A stretch of 64,000 bases of DNA, from assembly GCF_003984645.1 (NCBI RefSeq), contig NZ_RWKI01000018.1, positions 1 to 64,000 on the forward strand, given 5' to 3'. Both the position numbers and the translations under genes were made by a program. Shown piece after piece: positions 40,308 to 49,218 of the stretch. Position 1 is the stretch's first letter. Each line of letters opens with the position of its first letter. The DNA is from Variovorax sp. MHTC-1 (GTDB lineage: Bacteria; Pseudomonadota; Gammaproteobacteria; Burkholderiales; Burkholderiaceae_C). The notes under the pieces were generated by a model. It had not been told where the DNA came from. It saw only the letters and a program-made list of their open reading frames with translations, and made no database searches.

Positions 40308-40886
40308 ATGACCAAGAACTCTCGATCGAGCGTGATTGGAACCAGAGTGTCGTCCGATACCAGGGCGCGGTTTGCCGCGCTGGCCGCGCGCCATCAACTC
40401 AGCGAGTCGGGACTGCTCGCCAAACTGATCGACGAAGTGCTGAAGGCCAACAGGCCGGCGGCTCGCGAATCGGGCGAGCAACGATTAGAGCGTGATCCAA
40501 CCGTTGGCGGTGTTGCAGAGGATCGCATCACGCTGCGGCTGCGCAACGGTGATCGAACGTTGGCCGCAAAGCGGGCCGGTACTCGTGGAATGAAGACCGG
40601 CAGCTACCTGACCATGCTGATCCACAACCACGTTCGTGGCTCGGCGGTGCTGCCGCCGAGCGAGCTGGACCAGATCAGGGCGACCGGAGCGCAACTGGCT
40701 GCTCTCGCGCGCCAGCTTCGAAGGTTCGGCATGCCGAACACTTTGGCGGACCCGGTGACATCGGAACTGCGTGATGCGATCGCGCTGACCCGGCGGGAGA
40801 TCGAGGCGGCACGCGAAGTCACGGCCGCCGTCGTGCGCCGGAACCTGATCAGCTGGGAGACCAGCAGCGAGATGGACAATGCCTAA
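40308..40886 (+). CDS. MobC-like relaxosome accessory protein
   Basis: 192-residue protein. The N-terminus (GTRVSSDTRARFAALAARHQLSESGLLAKLIDEVL) resembles a ribbon-helix-helix DNA-binding domain, and the middle (ITLRLRNGDRTLAAKRAGTRGMKTGSYLTMLIHNHVRG...LDQIRATGAQLAALARQLRRFG) resembles MobC proteins, which help the relaxase open the transfer origin. Eight bases overlap the relaxase start, so the two are translated together. Upstream lie three 16-bp palindromes and a fourth is in the gene. A conserved MobC domain name is inferred from pattern and context, not certain. Confidence 0.7.
   Translation: MTKNSRSSVIGTRVSSDTRARFAALAARHQLSESGLLAKLIDEVLKANRPAARESGEQRLERDPTVGGVAEDRITLRLRNGDRTLAAKRAGTRGMKTGSYLTMLIHNHVRGSAVLPPSELDQIRATGAQLAALARQLRRFGMPNTLADPVTSELRDAIALTRREIEAAREVTAAVVRRNLISWETSSEMDNA
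40724..40739. repeat. perfect 16-bp palindrome inside the MobC-like gene
   Basis: GTTCGGCATGCCGAAC, the consensus of the three upstream copies at 40091-40236. Confidence 0.7.
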
Positions 40887-41955
40887 GCAGACGGTGAGAC
40901 TGGGACGAAGCAGTCGCGGGCTTGCCGGCGAAGCGCGCGATATGGCACTGGACATCGTGAGCTACGGGCGTCGAGGACCAAGTGGCACGTTTCGCTTTGG
41001 AGCCGACCAGATCGCACAGATACAGCGCACGGTGGGCCGTACGCCCGAGGTGATGGTGAAGGTCTCCGGCGGCGGGCGGGATGTCGGTGGAGTGGACGCG
41101 CACCTGCGCTACATCGGCCGGCACGGCAAGCTGCCCATCGAAACCGATGAGGGGCTGACGCTGCGCGGCCGAGGTGCCGCCAGGGAGATCACGGCCGACT
41201 GGCAGCTGGACCTTTGCAGAAGCCACTACAAGCCCAGGCCGGCCGAGGGCCAGAAGGACACCCGTGCGAAGCTCGTCCACAACATCGTCCTGTCGATGCC
41301 GGCCGGCACGCCCGCTGAGAAGGTGCTGGCTGCGGCGCGCGTGTTCGCGCGCGAGAACTTCGCGCTGCAGTACCGCTACGCCATGGTGCTCCACACGGAC
41401 CAGCCGCATCCGCACGTGCACCTGGTGGTCAAGTGCGAGCACGAGTTCGAGCCCGGAAAGCGCCTCTACATCCGCAAGGACACGTTGCGGCAATGGCGAG
41501 AGCAGTTCGCCGTGCTGATGCGCGTACAGGGAGTGGCCGCCAATGCGACGCCGCGGCAGGTGCGCGGCCAGATCCGGCGACCGCACCGCGATGCGATCCA
41601 TCATCGCCTGCGCGCACTACGTGCGTTCGGGCAGTTGCCGACCAGCGAACGGGCCAAGTATCAGCCGCCAACTACCTCGACCTTCCTGCGCGCCAAGCTG
41701 GACAGCGTGCTCCAGATCCTCCGGTCGGGGCAAGGTGCCCTGGATGCTGGCCAGGAGGCAATGCAGGGCACCCGGCGGGAGGTAGAGGCGGATTGGCGCG
41801 CAACGGCGGATACGCTTCGAAGGCAGGGCGAAGGTGATTTGGCCGCACATGTGGATCGCTTCGTCGCGCGTCTGCCGGCCGTGCGGACTGATGCGCAGCG
41901 AATGGCGGACCGCTGGAGAGAGCGGGCCAGAAGCCAAAGCGCTGGAGAGCGTTGA
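40879..41955 (+). CDS. relaxase / mobilisation nuclease (VirD2-like, MobP class)
   Basis: 358-residue protein with the relaxase core. VMVKVSGGGRDVGGVDAHLRYIGRHG (about 58-83) is the N-terminal strand and helix, with Y78 in LRYIGRHG. VHNIVLSMPAGTP and the metal-binding histidine motif HTDQPHPHVHLVVK (172-185, H-x-H-V-H) follow. The enzyme nicks at oriT and leads the strand into the recipient through VirD4 and the VirB channel encoded at 46-58 kb. The C-terminal 100 residues are helical and charged; no primase or helicase domain. The separate LPD7 protein at 45073 may supply a function that in larger relaxases is fused. Confidence 0.87.
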   Translation: MPKQTVRLGRSSRGLAGEARDMALDIVSYGRRGPSGTFRFGADQIAQIQRTVGRTPEVMVKVSGGGRDVGGVDAHLRYIGRHGKLPIETDEGLTLRGRGAAREITADWQLDLCRSHYKPRPAEGQKDTRAKLVHNIVLSMPAGTPAEKVLAAARVFARENFALQYRYAMVLHTDQPHPHVHLVVKCEHEFEPGKRLYIRKDTLRQWREQFAVLMRVQGVAANATPRQVRGQIRRPHRDAIHHRLRALRAFGQLPTSERAKYQPPTTSTFLRAKLDSVLQILRSGQGALDAGQEAMQGTRREVEADWRATADTLRRQGEGDLAAHVDRFVARLPAVRTDAQRMADRWRERARSQSAGER

Positions 41956-42118
41956 CGCCAAGTCGTTCCGGATGGAATCGGGCACCCTTGGATTCCTGGC
42001 TTTGCAGGACGATTCCGAGATTGGAGCATGCCACTCACCACAAGATCGTTCGTCGCCTGCTTCCAGAGTTCCAGTCGTGCACCCGTTTGATGGGTAGTCA
42101 GCGGATAGCTGTGTGATT

Positions 42119-42180
42119 GGTATTTTGACAAATACCCATTGTGTCGCTAAGATGAGGATTACCAATCAAATAGGTAACCC
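42119..42180. promoter_or_regulatory. hipBA promoter region with inverted repeats
   Basis: GGTATTT-TGAC-AAATACC (42119-42136) is a perfect 7+4+7 inverted repeat. A second symmetrical pair, TTACC (42159-42163) and GGTAA (42173-42177), lies just before the hipB ATG. Both are in the AT-rich stretch that must carry the promoter, and HipB homologues repress by binding such repeats. Confidence 0.6.
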
Positions 42181-42182
42181 AG

Positions 42183-42503
42183 ATGCGGCAAGTGCTTTCA
42201 GTCCCTTCACAGCTGGGGCCCCTCATCAAATCTGCGCGCAAAGATGCCGGGCTCTCTCAGGAGAAGCTCGCCAAGCGTCTTGGCATCAGCCAAAGCCGGA
42301 TGTCTCACATGGAGCTTAACCCGGGCTCGGTGAGCCTAGAGCAGCTGCTGGCCATTTTCGGCGTGCTGGGCCTGGAGGTCATGGTCGGCACTCGGCCGTC
42401 GGTCGCGAGCGCATCGACGTCGCAGACATCGGAGCCAGCTCGCCAGCATGCAACTGGGCGCGCTGGCCATGTGCCCGACACCAAGAAGACCTCCGAATGG
42501 TGA
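42183..42503 (+). CDS. hipB: HipB-like antitoxin (XRE helix-turn-helix)
   Basis: 106-residue protein: LGPLIKSARKDAGLSQEKLAKRLGISQSRMSHMELNPGSVSLEQLLAIFGVLGLEVMVGTR is a HipB-type XRE domain with the trailing L-E-V-M-V strand used for dimerisation. It should neutralise HipA and repress the operon through the inverted repeats directly upstream. The hipA gene starts six bases after the stop. A serine/threonine-rich tail of 35 residues is disordered. Confidence 0.88.
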   Translation: MRQVLSVPSQLGPLIKSARKDAGLSQEKLAKRLGISQSRMSHMELNPGSVSLEQLLAIFGVLGLEVMVGTRPSVASASTSQTSEPARQHATGRAGHVPDTKKTSEW

Positions 42504-42509
42504 CCACGA

Positions 42510-43850
42510 ATGGGCCGCAAATCTCACTCGCAGGCATTGTCCATCTGGGCCAACGGCGAGCGCGTCGGGACCTGGCGCGTTCCCGGGCGCGGGGCGAATG
42601 AACTGCACTACGACGACGCCTGGTTGGAGTCGGCAGCGGGCCGTCCACTGTCCCTGTCGCTGCCGCTCATCCAAGGTATGCCGCACAAGGGCGCCGTGGT
42701 CCAAAACTACTTCGACAACCTTCTGCCGGACAGCCTGCCTATCCGAGAGCGGCTCGCACAGCGATTCAAGACACAGTCGACGGAAGCCTTCAGTCTCTTG
42801 CAGGTCATCGGTCGGGATTGCGTGGGAGCCGTCCAGTTGCTAGGCGAGGACGATGCTCCCGCCAATGTCGAGTGCATCGAGGGCGATCCAATGAGCGAGG
42901 ACGATGTCGAGAATCTGCTGCGGCAGACGGTAGACCCCCGTGGATTCGGTGCCCGGCTGGCGCCTGACGACGCATTGCGTATCTCGCTCGCCGGCGCACA
43001 GGAAAAAACGGCTCTTCTGTGGTTAGACGGGCAGTGGCTGCGTCCACATGGCGCGACACCCACCACTCACATCCTGAAGCTGCCCCTGGGCTTGGTCGGG
43101 CACCGCAGGGCCGACTTCACGACGTCCGTCGAGAACGAGTGGCTCTGCTTGAACATCCTCCAGGAGTACGGAATACCCGTGCCCCCGACTGCAGTCCTGC
43201 GTTTCGGGGCCCAGAAAGTGCTGGCCGTCGAGCGATTTGACCGTCGGATGCATTCATCAGGAAAGTGGCTGTTGCGCCTGCCGCAGGAGGACTTCTGCCA
43301 GGTTCTGGGGAAACCCTCGCACATGAAGTACGAGTCCGACGGGGGCCCGGGAATGGTCGACCTGGCAAGGGTGCTGCAGAAATCGGTTCAGGCGGAGGAG
43401 GACCTCGGCACGCTCATCACCGTTCAACTGCTTTTCTGGATGATGGGCGCCCCCGACGGCCACGCGAAGAACTTCAGCATCGGGCTGCTCCCAGCGGGGC
43501 GATACAGGCTCACGCCAATCTATGACGTGATGTCCATCTGGCCCGTGGAGGGCAACGGCCCGAATCAATTCTCCAAGCATGATGCCAGGCTGGCCATGGC
43601 CGTATCGGGGAAGAACAAGCACTACCACTTCAAGACCATTCAACGCCGGCACTTCAACGCGATGGCGCAGAAGTGCCACTACGGCCCGAATGCGGAGGGG
43701 CTGATTCAGCGCGTGCTGGACGCGACGCCCGGCGTCATCCAACGCATTGGCGCGCGGCTACCCAAGGGCTTTCCGCCGGCAGTGTCCGACCGCATCCTCC
43801 AAGGCCTGGCTGACTCGGCAACGGCGCTGTCCGCGATGCCGCCGGACTAG
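42510..43850 (+). CDS. hipA: HipA-family serine/threonine kinase toxin
   Basis: 446-residue kinase. The N-lobe (LSIWANGERVGTWRV...YFDNLLPDSLPIRERLAQRF) and C-lobe have the family marks: ISLAGAQEKTALLW (phosphate-binding loop), THILKLP, FTTSVENEWLCLNIL, VERFDRR, QEDFCQVLG, and the catalytic APDGHAKNFSI and LTPIYDVMS. All catalytic residues seem intact, so the toxin is probably active. HipA phosphorylates glutamyl-tRNA synthetase and halts growth; on plasmids hipBA aids stable maintenance. Its stop shares the tetranucleotide CTAG with the convergent yciI gene. Confidence 0.92.
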   Translation: MGRKSHSQALSIWANGERVGTWRVPGRGANELHYDDAWLESAAGRPLSLSLPLIQGMPHKGAVVQNYFDNLLPDSLPIRERLAQRFKTQSTEAFSLLQVIGRDCVGAVQLLGEDDAPANVECIEGDPMSEDDVENLLRQTVDPRGFGARLAPDDALRISLAGAQEKTALLWLDGQWLRPHGATPTTHILKLPLGLVGHRRADFTTSVENEWLCLNILQEYGIPVPPTAVLRFGAQKVLAVERFDRRMHSSGKWLLRLPQEDFCQVLGKPSHMKYESDGGPGMVDLARVLQKSVQAEEDLGTLITVQLLFWMMGAPDGHAKNFSIGLLPAGRYRLTPIYDVMSIWPVEGNGPNQFSKHDARLAMAVSGKNKHYHFKTIQRRHFNAMAQKCHYGPNAEGLIQRVLDATPGVIQRIGARLPKGFPPAVSDRILQGLADSATALSAMPPD

Positions 43851-44137
43851 ATCTCCTTCAAGATCTCTGCGCCCGGCGCCGTCATGCTCGGTTTGAACTC
43901 AACAACTTCCACCCGAGCGCAGCCTGTTTGCACGAAAGGGTCATCTTTCAAGATGGCCTCGAGCTCCATGCGGTCGCCCGAACGCGCGAGTATTACGCCG
44001 CCCTTGCGGGGAACCTGTCTGCCCGATGCGATGAACAGGCCGCTCGCATAGTGCGTCTTCAGCCAACTGACGTGATCCGACATGAGCGCATCCAGCTCCT
44101 CAAGTGGGCGGATGTAGGTGAGGGTCACAACGAACAT
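43847..44137 (-). CDS. YciI-family protein
   Basis: 96-residue protein with a single YCII/ferredoxin-like fold: MFVVTLTYIRPLEELDALMSDHVSWLKTHYASGLFIASGRQVPRKGGVILARSGDRMELEAILKDDPF. The conserved histidine (DHVSWL) and aspartate (DDPF) are present. Family members are small dehydro- or dioxygenase-like enzymes or structural proteins of unknown role. Convergent with hipA and overlapping it by four bases at a shared CTAG. Not part of the transfer operon, from which it is separated by 210 bp and a hairpin. Confidence 0.88.
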   Translation of the reverse strand: MFVVTLTYIRPLEELDALMSDHVSWLKTHYASGLFIASGRQVPRKGGVILARSGDRMELEAILKDDPFVQTGCARVEVVEFKPSMTAPGAEILKEI

Positions 44138-44166
44138 GGAACGGGTCCTCCGGCGGCGTGGGGGTA

Positions 44167-44181
44167 CCTGGCTCTGCCAGG
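44167..44181. terminator. hairpin after the transfer operon
   Basis: CCTGGC-TCT-GCCAGG between the traX-like stop and the yciI start. On the minus strand it follows the transfer operon; there is no T run in that direction, so termination strength is uncertain. Confidence 0.4.
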
Positions 44182-44347
44182 CTTTCTCGATTCTGCGTCG
44201 CCTTGGAGCGCGACACGCCCCATCCGCCGCCTGGGCCTGTCATGCCGATGGACTTCGAGGTCCAAGGAAGCTCGAGCCGGTGTCTGCGAATGCACCTGCA
44301 GACGGGCAGGCAGGCCCCGAAGCGGGCAGCCTTCTCCCGTTCAAGAG

Positions 44348-45058
44348 TCATACGAAGCGCTGCGCCAACCAGATCAGTGCCAGATGCGCGGGGTAAAACG
44401 CATAGAAAAGGCGCTTGTGACGACCTAGCGGAATATTGATTCTGGAGAGGCCCCATATGAGTGGCAGAGCAGCCAGGGACGCGAAGTTCCGGTTCACGAT
44501 CCAGAGAGAGCAAAGAGCCAGTACCCACAGCGCAAGGCGACCACCTGTCGGACTTCGACAGAAGAACCATGCACCCAGACAACTGAGCGCGCCGAACCAC
44601 CAGAACTCCACCAGGGCGCCAAAGCCGATGAAGGCGAAAACGGCTGCAGTCACGCGCCACCATCCACCGCGTTCCATGAGCCAAACCATGCCCGTGGCGA
44701 GCAGAAGCATGAACATGATGTTCAGCGGCCAGGCCCCCACCAAGCCTGCGAATATCGGTGTCGCCAGTAGGCCAAAGCCCAGCAACCGACGCATGACTCT
44801 CAGGTGAATATCCGCGGCAAGCGCATCCGGTCGAGCCAGGTTGTACATCAGGACGAAGCCGAAGATCGGCATCGCCATGCGGCCGAGGATGAACAGGACC
44901 GTGTGCGCTTCGCCCAGCAAGTACTTGTTGATATGGTCCAGCGCCATCAGGACCATGGCGATCCATTTCAGCGCCTCGAGTGTTCCGTCCGCAACAACGA
45001 ACCTTTCGATGCGGAACGCCGGCGACGCCTTGGCCTTAGCGGAGAGGGGCGTTTCCAT
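44348..45058 (-). CDS. traX: TraX-family membrane protein
   Basis: 236-residue inner-membrane protein with seven or eight hydrophobic helices. LEALKWIAMVLMALDHINKYLLG...LGRMAMPIFGFVLMYNLAR near the start and LFYAFYPAHLALIWL near the end are the TraX signature. TraX of F acetylates the N-terminus of pilin; in VirB-type systems a homologue may modify or cyclise the VirB2 subunit. It is the last gene of the long minus-strand transfer operon, 14 bp after the LPD7 gene. Confidence 0.9.
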   Translation of the reverse strand: METPLSAKAKASPAFRIERFVVADGTLEALKWIAMVLMALDHINKYLLGEAHTVLFILGRMAMPIFGFVLMYNLARPDALAADIHLRVMRRLLGFGLLATPIFAGLVGAWPLNIMFMLLLATGMVWLMERGGWWRVTAAVFAFIGFGALVEFWWFGALSCLGAWFFCRSPTGGRLALWVLALCSLWIVNRNFASLAALPLIWGLSRINIPLGRHKRLFYAFYPAHLALIWLAQRFV

Positions 45059-45072
45059 GTTCTCAGGGCGGT

Positions 45073-46173
45073 TCAGGCACGCGTGGGGAGTGGGTCTTCG
45101 ATCCTCGGGACGGTCCGACCGCGATGTCGGGCATGCTGTTGCCCCGCCGGGATCTTGATGCGCTCGCCGTGCGCAATGGCATCGCCGAGTCTGTTGCGGA
45201 TGGCCTGAACGAGCCGAGCCTGATCGTCCGTGCGCGATGAGAGTCGACGGGCGAACTGCTCGGCCAGCTTCAGCGCAACGACCGCGCCAGCCAGCTCGGG
45301 GTACCGGGAGAGCATTGCACCGGCAGCCATCTGTCCTGTGCGCACGATGTCCGCCTTGCGTTGCAGTGACGCGAGGTACTGCACCTTCTCCACGGTCCAG
45401 GCCATGCGCGAGGTTGAGATCCTCTTCTCGCCCAACAGCTCGCCCGCCTCATTCCGGTCCGGCACGCGAACCGTGACGGGCCGTGCGCCGCGCTGGCCGA
45501 GCACCACCTCGTCGCCGACCTGCGCTCCTGAGCGCGATTCGGCGATCGCTCGCTCCAGGTCCGCGCCCCACAGCGTACGCTCCCCAACCCTTGTCCGGAC
45601 TCGCACGTAGTAGGACATGCTTTGCATCGGATCGAACCGGTAGGGGCAGGCGGCATGGGCCAGCAGGACACCCGTGATCGGAGGACGCACGCCGTCGCGC
45701 GCGACTTTTCTGCCCTTGGCCGGCAGCAGGCCCGACGTTGGAGGCCGAGGCGGATGCTCCGCCGGTCGAAGCGCTGCTGCCTGGCTGCGATCGGAGGCGC
45801 GCTGGAGCTGTTGGAGCTCCTGCACGTGCGGCTGATAGCCGTGCACCCCAATACCCTGAAGGGTGGCTTCATGCCACAGCTGCTTGCGGAACGCCCGGGT
45901 GCCCGCCACTTGCACGGCCCGCCAGCCACGCGACCGCATGATGGCCACAATGCTGTGCACCACCTCGAGATTGTGTGTACGCACCTCGAGACGGGTCCCG
46001 GTATCGACGAAGGCCAGGCTGCGGTCTGGAAAGAAGTACAGGTTGTCGACGCGCAGGAAGCGCTGCGTGACCGCGTCGGGCACGATTCGATTCGCCGGAT
46101 CGCCCACCTCCGGGTGAAGTTGCGACACCGTATCGTCTGAAGGAGTATCAAAGGCGCTGGTTGCCTTGCCCAT
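45073..46173 (-). CDS. stand-alone LPD7-domain protein
   Basis: 366-residue cytoplasmic protein. RFLRVDNLYFFPDRSLAFVDTGTRLEVRTHNLEVVHSIVAIMRSRGWRAVQVAGTRAFRKQLWHEATLQGI is the LPD7 domain, normally found at the C-terminus of very large relaxases and polyvalent proteins carried on conjugative DNA. After a linker comes a beta-rich stretch (VRTRVGERTLWGADLERAIAESRSGAQVGDEVVLGQRGARPVTV). ATG 46173 was chosen because GGAGA lies six bases upstream. It follows virD4 by 20 bp, and the relaxase in this window lacks such a domain, so this may act with it in trans (inference). Confidence 0.8.
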   Translation of the reverse strand: MGKATSAFDTPSDDTVSQLHPEVGDPANRIVPDAVTQRFLRVDNLYFFPDRSLAFVDTGTRLEVRTHNLEVVHSIVAIMRSRGWRAVQVAGTRAFRKQLWHEATLQGIGVHGYQPHVQELQQLQRASDRSQAAALRPAEHPPRPPTSGLLPAKGRKVARDGVRPPITGVLLAHAACPYRFDPMQSMSYYVRVRTRVGERTLWGADLERAIAESRSGAQVGDEVVLGQRGARPVTVRVPDRNEAGELLGEKRISTSRMAWTVEKVQYLASLQRKADIVRTGQMAAGAMLSRYPELAGAVVALKLAEQFARRLSSRTDDQARLVQAIRNRLGDAIAHGERIKIPAGQQHARHRGRTVPRIEDPLPTRA

Positions 46174-46193
46174 GCTTGTCTCCGTGCATCCGG

Positions 46194-48131
46194 TCAATCG
46201 AGCAGCCTCGAGATGAAGATATCGGCCAGTGCCTTGATCTCGTCGTCCGTCATCTCGCCCTTGGGTATCTCGACATCATCGAAATCCAGCGAGAAATCAG
46301 CGAAATTGAGCTCGTCGAGGCGGGTTGGATCGATCGCCACCTCGTGTATTTCTCTCGAAGCGACGCGGCCCTTGGAAGCATCGGCGGGTCTCGGGGCACC
46401 TTCGGTCGCTCCGGCGCGGGCAACGGGTGCAGTGGCGGTTGAGGGCAGGCGGGTGCCCCGGGGGATGTCGAGCTTCGGAACGTCCGGCGGCGGGAATTCA
46501 CGCCGCGCAAAGTGCCTGTCTCGGAAGTAGTAGACACGCTCGGCCAGAATGGGGCGCAGGCCCTCGTAGAACACGATCATGCGGCTCGCGTCCAGTTCCT
46601 TGACCTCCTGCGGCAGCAAGAGCCTTCGCGGCTGCTCGCTGATGTTCACGGTCGGCGATCTTCCCGCCCCGCCCCAGATCGGGCGGCTGACGTTCTTCTG
46701 CCTGACGGTGTACGTTCCCAGCTCGCGCGAGATCGCTTCGGCGTCCTCGAACTCCTTGGGCGGAAAGACGATGCGCGCCGCCAGCATCTTGCGGATCGAC
46801 CTGGCACCTTCGACCCCGTATTTCTCGATGAGCTGCGAGTTCGACTGCACGATGACCACCGTGCGCACGTTGTAGCCGGGCAGGAAGGCGGTCGACTCGG
46901 CGATCACGGGGATGCGACCCAGCGCAGGAAACTCGTCGAGCATCAGCAGCAGCTGATGACGCAGCGCGGGATTGTTCTCCGGCAGCTCTCGGGTCTGCAG
47001 GCCGATCGCCTGCTGGAAGAAGAGGTTCAGCAGCGGCTGCAGCCGCGCGATGTTGTCCGGATTGATCTGCACGTAGATCGAGATCCGTCGCTTGCGCAGC
47101 TCTCGCAGATCGAAGTCGTTTGCCGAGGTGGCCGCGTCGATCATCGGGTTGAGCCAGAGGTCCAGGCGACTGGTGAAGGTCTTGCGGATGCTCGAGGCGG
47201 TGGTGGGCGCCAGGTCGATCACGTCGTAGAGGCTCTGTACCGTCTGTTGCGACAGGGGGTAGCCGGCGCGTTCGCAGGCGTCGATCACGCGCTTCCAATG
47301 CTTCTGAAAACCCTCGTCGTCGCTGGCCATGCCCTGGCGCAGCACCTCGCCGAGCGTGCGCGTGGCGCCCTCTGTCTCGAACAGATAGAGGGCGATGCCA
47401 AGGAACAGCGAGCGTGCCGAAGAGGTCCAGAACGGGTCGCCCGCGTGAGGGTCGGGGAACAGCATGGTGCCGATGCGCTGCAAGTCGTCGATGCAGCGAT
47501 AGGGAATGCTCGACACATAGCCGAGCGGATTCCACCGTGCCGATTGTTCGCGCTGCGACAGCGGATCGAAGAGATGCACCTCGTGACCGTGAGCTTGGCG
47601 ATAGCCGGCGGTGCGAAGAAAATTTTCTCCCTTGACGTCGCTGACGATGGTCGAGCCGGGCCAGTTCAGAAGATTGGGGATGACCAGGCCCACGCCCTTG
47701 CCGCTGCGTGGCGGGGCCTCGAGCTCGACGCCCTGCTGGCCGGGCAGGACCAGATACCGGCGGCCGAAACGGCCGAGGATGATGCCGCTTTCGCCGAGCA
47801 AGCCGGCGCGCCTGATCTCGTGCCGGCGTGCAAAGCGAGCCTCGCCATGCAGCGCCCGGCGCCCGGGCAGCATGGCGAATCCGGTCAAGCCGATCACCAG
47901 GCTCTCGGCCCCGACGAGTGCCACGAGCAAGGTGCGGCGGATGTCCGGACGATCGCCGTGCGCTTGCCAGTATCGGTAGGTCGTGAGCGGGGTAGCGTCA
48001 TGCGGCGGCAGCTTCAAGGCCATCAGGAAGAAGTAGCCGGCGAGATACAGGCCGACCACGGCTGCGAGCAGCAGTGCGACCGTGATCTTGAGTGGGCTAA
48101 GCGAGCCCGTTGCGCTTGGTCCGAGGGTCAT
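46194..48131 (-). CDS. virD4: type IV coupling protein VirD4/TraG
   Basis: 645-residue membrane ATPase that brings the relaxase-DNA complex to the secretion channel. Two or three N-terminal helices (ITVALLLAAVVGLYLAGYFF, LLVALVGAESLVIGLTGFAM), Walker A PPRSGKGVGLV at 140-150, STIVSDVKGENF, Walker B LLLMLDEFPALG, and the QSNSQL arginine-finger-side motif. The last 120 residues are acidic and variable and may recognise cargo. The start overlaps virB11 by 35 bases and has GGAG seven bases upstream. Confidence 0.94.
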   Translation of the reverse strand: MTLGPSATGSLSPLKITVALLLAAVVGLYLAGYFFLMALKLPPHDATPLTTYRYWQAHGDRPDIRRTLLVALVGAESLVIGLTGFAMLPGRRALHGEARFARRHEIRRAGLLGESGIILGRFGRRYLVLPGQQGVELEAPPRSGKGVGLVIPNLLNWPGSTIVSDVKGENFLRTAGYRQAHGHEVHLFDPLSQREQSARWNPLGYVSSIPYRCIDDLQRIGTMLFPDPHAGDPFWTSSARSLFLGIALYLFETEGATRTLGEVLRQGMASDDEGFQKHWKRVIDACERAGYPLSQQTVQSLYDVIDLAPTTASSIRKTFTSRLDLWLNPMIDAATSANDFDLRELRKRRISIYVQINPDNIARLQPLLNLFFQQAIGLQTRELPENNPALRHQLLLMLDEFPALGRIPVIAESTAFLPGYNVRTVVIVQSNSQLIEKYGVEGARSIRKMLAARIVFPPKEFEDAEAISRELGTYTVRQKNVSRPIWGGAGRSPTVNISEQPRRLLLPQEVKELDASRMIVFYEGLRPILAERVYYFRDRHFARREFPPPDVPKLDIPRGTRLPSTATAPVARAGATEGAPRPADASKGRVASREIHEVAIDPTRLDELNFADFSLDFDDVEIPKGEMTDDEIKALADIFISRLLD

Positions 48132-49218
48132 ACCAGATCTCCCGCACCGTTCGGCGCTGCCGGTCGCGTGCGCACTGCACCACCACGTCCACGCTCAGCT
48201 GGGCCAGTTCGACCCCCTCGCGTGTGCTCATGCCCTGGCCCGCGTCGCTGCGCTTCATCAACTGCGCCAGCGCAATGAACGCCATCCCCGCGCTGTCCGC
48301 GTGCACGCTCGTGATGGAGCCGGGGTGGCCGGTGTTCACCGACACCAGGTAGTCGTAGACCTCGTCGCCGGTCCGCAGCTCGGACACGAAAATGCGGTCG
48401 GGCCGCTGGCGTTTGGCGCTCGCCAGCAACTGCCCCGGTGTGACCGAAGCCTGTCCCTGAGCACCCTGCGAGTAGAAGAGCCGGACGTGGTTTGGCTGGT
48501 TTCGAAGAGACAGCTCCTTCACGTCCTCGATCGTCACGAGCCGCTCGTCCGCAGGGACCTCCAGGATCAGCGCCTTGCTGATGGTCGTCTTGCCGGACCC
48601 GGTGGCGCCCGACAGGAGGATGTTCTTGCGCAACTGCACAGCGCGGCGCAAAAAGCGGACGAACTGCCGCTCGGCCAGCAAGCCCGTGAGCTCGCGATCC
48701 ACCGCCGACAGGGCCTCGAGGTCTGCCGGCCTGCAACATGCCGGTGGCACGCTGTGCGTCGCCTCGAAGATTCCGAGCACTTCGAGTTCGCCCAGCGTCC
48801 AGAGCAGGTTCGACGGTCTGCGGATGGTGATCGAGACCGTCCGCTCCTCGGTGGCGGGTGGCAGCACGATCTGGATGCGTTCGCCGCCAGGCAGGGTCGC
48901 GGAAAGCAGCGGCTCGTTGGCCGAGATGCGCTGGCGCGTGTGGTTTGCCACCAGCTTCGCGATCGACTGACACCAGTCGAAGGAAGCGAACGGAAGGGCC
49001 TCCTGCGTCCAGCGTGATTGCCGCTCGACGAAGGCTGCGCCCGGCTGGTTGATGCAGATCTCCGTGACCTCCGGGTCAGCCAGGATGGGGGCCAGTGGAC
49101 CGAGGAACAGGGCGAGCGACGAGGGTTCGCCGCGCAGTCGCGAGTCCGGCCGCCCGGTGCCGCTCGCCTCGCCATGCGGTAGCAAATCACCGAGGGGGCG
49201 GGTCGCTTCGGAGTGCAT
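48097..49218 (-). CDS. virB11: type IV secretion ATPase VirB11
   Basis: 373-residue hexameric traffic ATPase at the cytoplasmic face of the channel. The N-terminal domain (FLGPLAPILADPEVTEICINQPG) is followed by Walker A GATGSGKTT at about 204-212, the Asp box TIEDVKEL, Walker B-type RPDRIFVSELRTGDEVYDYL and the His box TGHPGSITSVHA. ATG 49218 was chosen with AGGA six bases upstream; it overlaps the end of virB10 by 32 bases. Confidence 0.94.
   Translation of the reverse strand: MHSEATRPLGDLLPHGEASGTGRPDSRLRGEPSSLALFLGPLAPILADPEVTEICINQPGAAFVERQSRWTQEALPFASFDWCQSIAKLVANHTRQRISANEPLLSATLPGGERIQIVLPPATEERTVSITIRRPSNLLWTLGELEVLGIFEATHSVPPACCRPADLEALSAVDRELTGLLAERQFVRFLRRAVQLRKNILLSGATGSGKTTISKALILEVPADERLVTIEDVKELSLRNQPNHVRLFYSQGAQGQASVTPGQLLASAKRQRPDRIFVSELRTGDEVYDYLVSVNTGHPGSITSVHADSAGMAFIALAQLMKRSDAGQGMSTREGVELAQLSVDVVVQCARDRQRRTVREIWYDPRTKRNGLA

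Noticed and set aside
43847..43850. Shared CTAG stop of hipA and yciI as a functional overlap
   Set aside because: CTAG is self-complementary, so two convergent TAG stops can share it by chance; no functional meaning needed.
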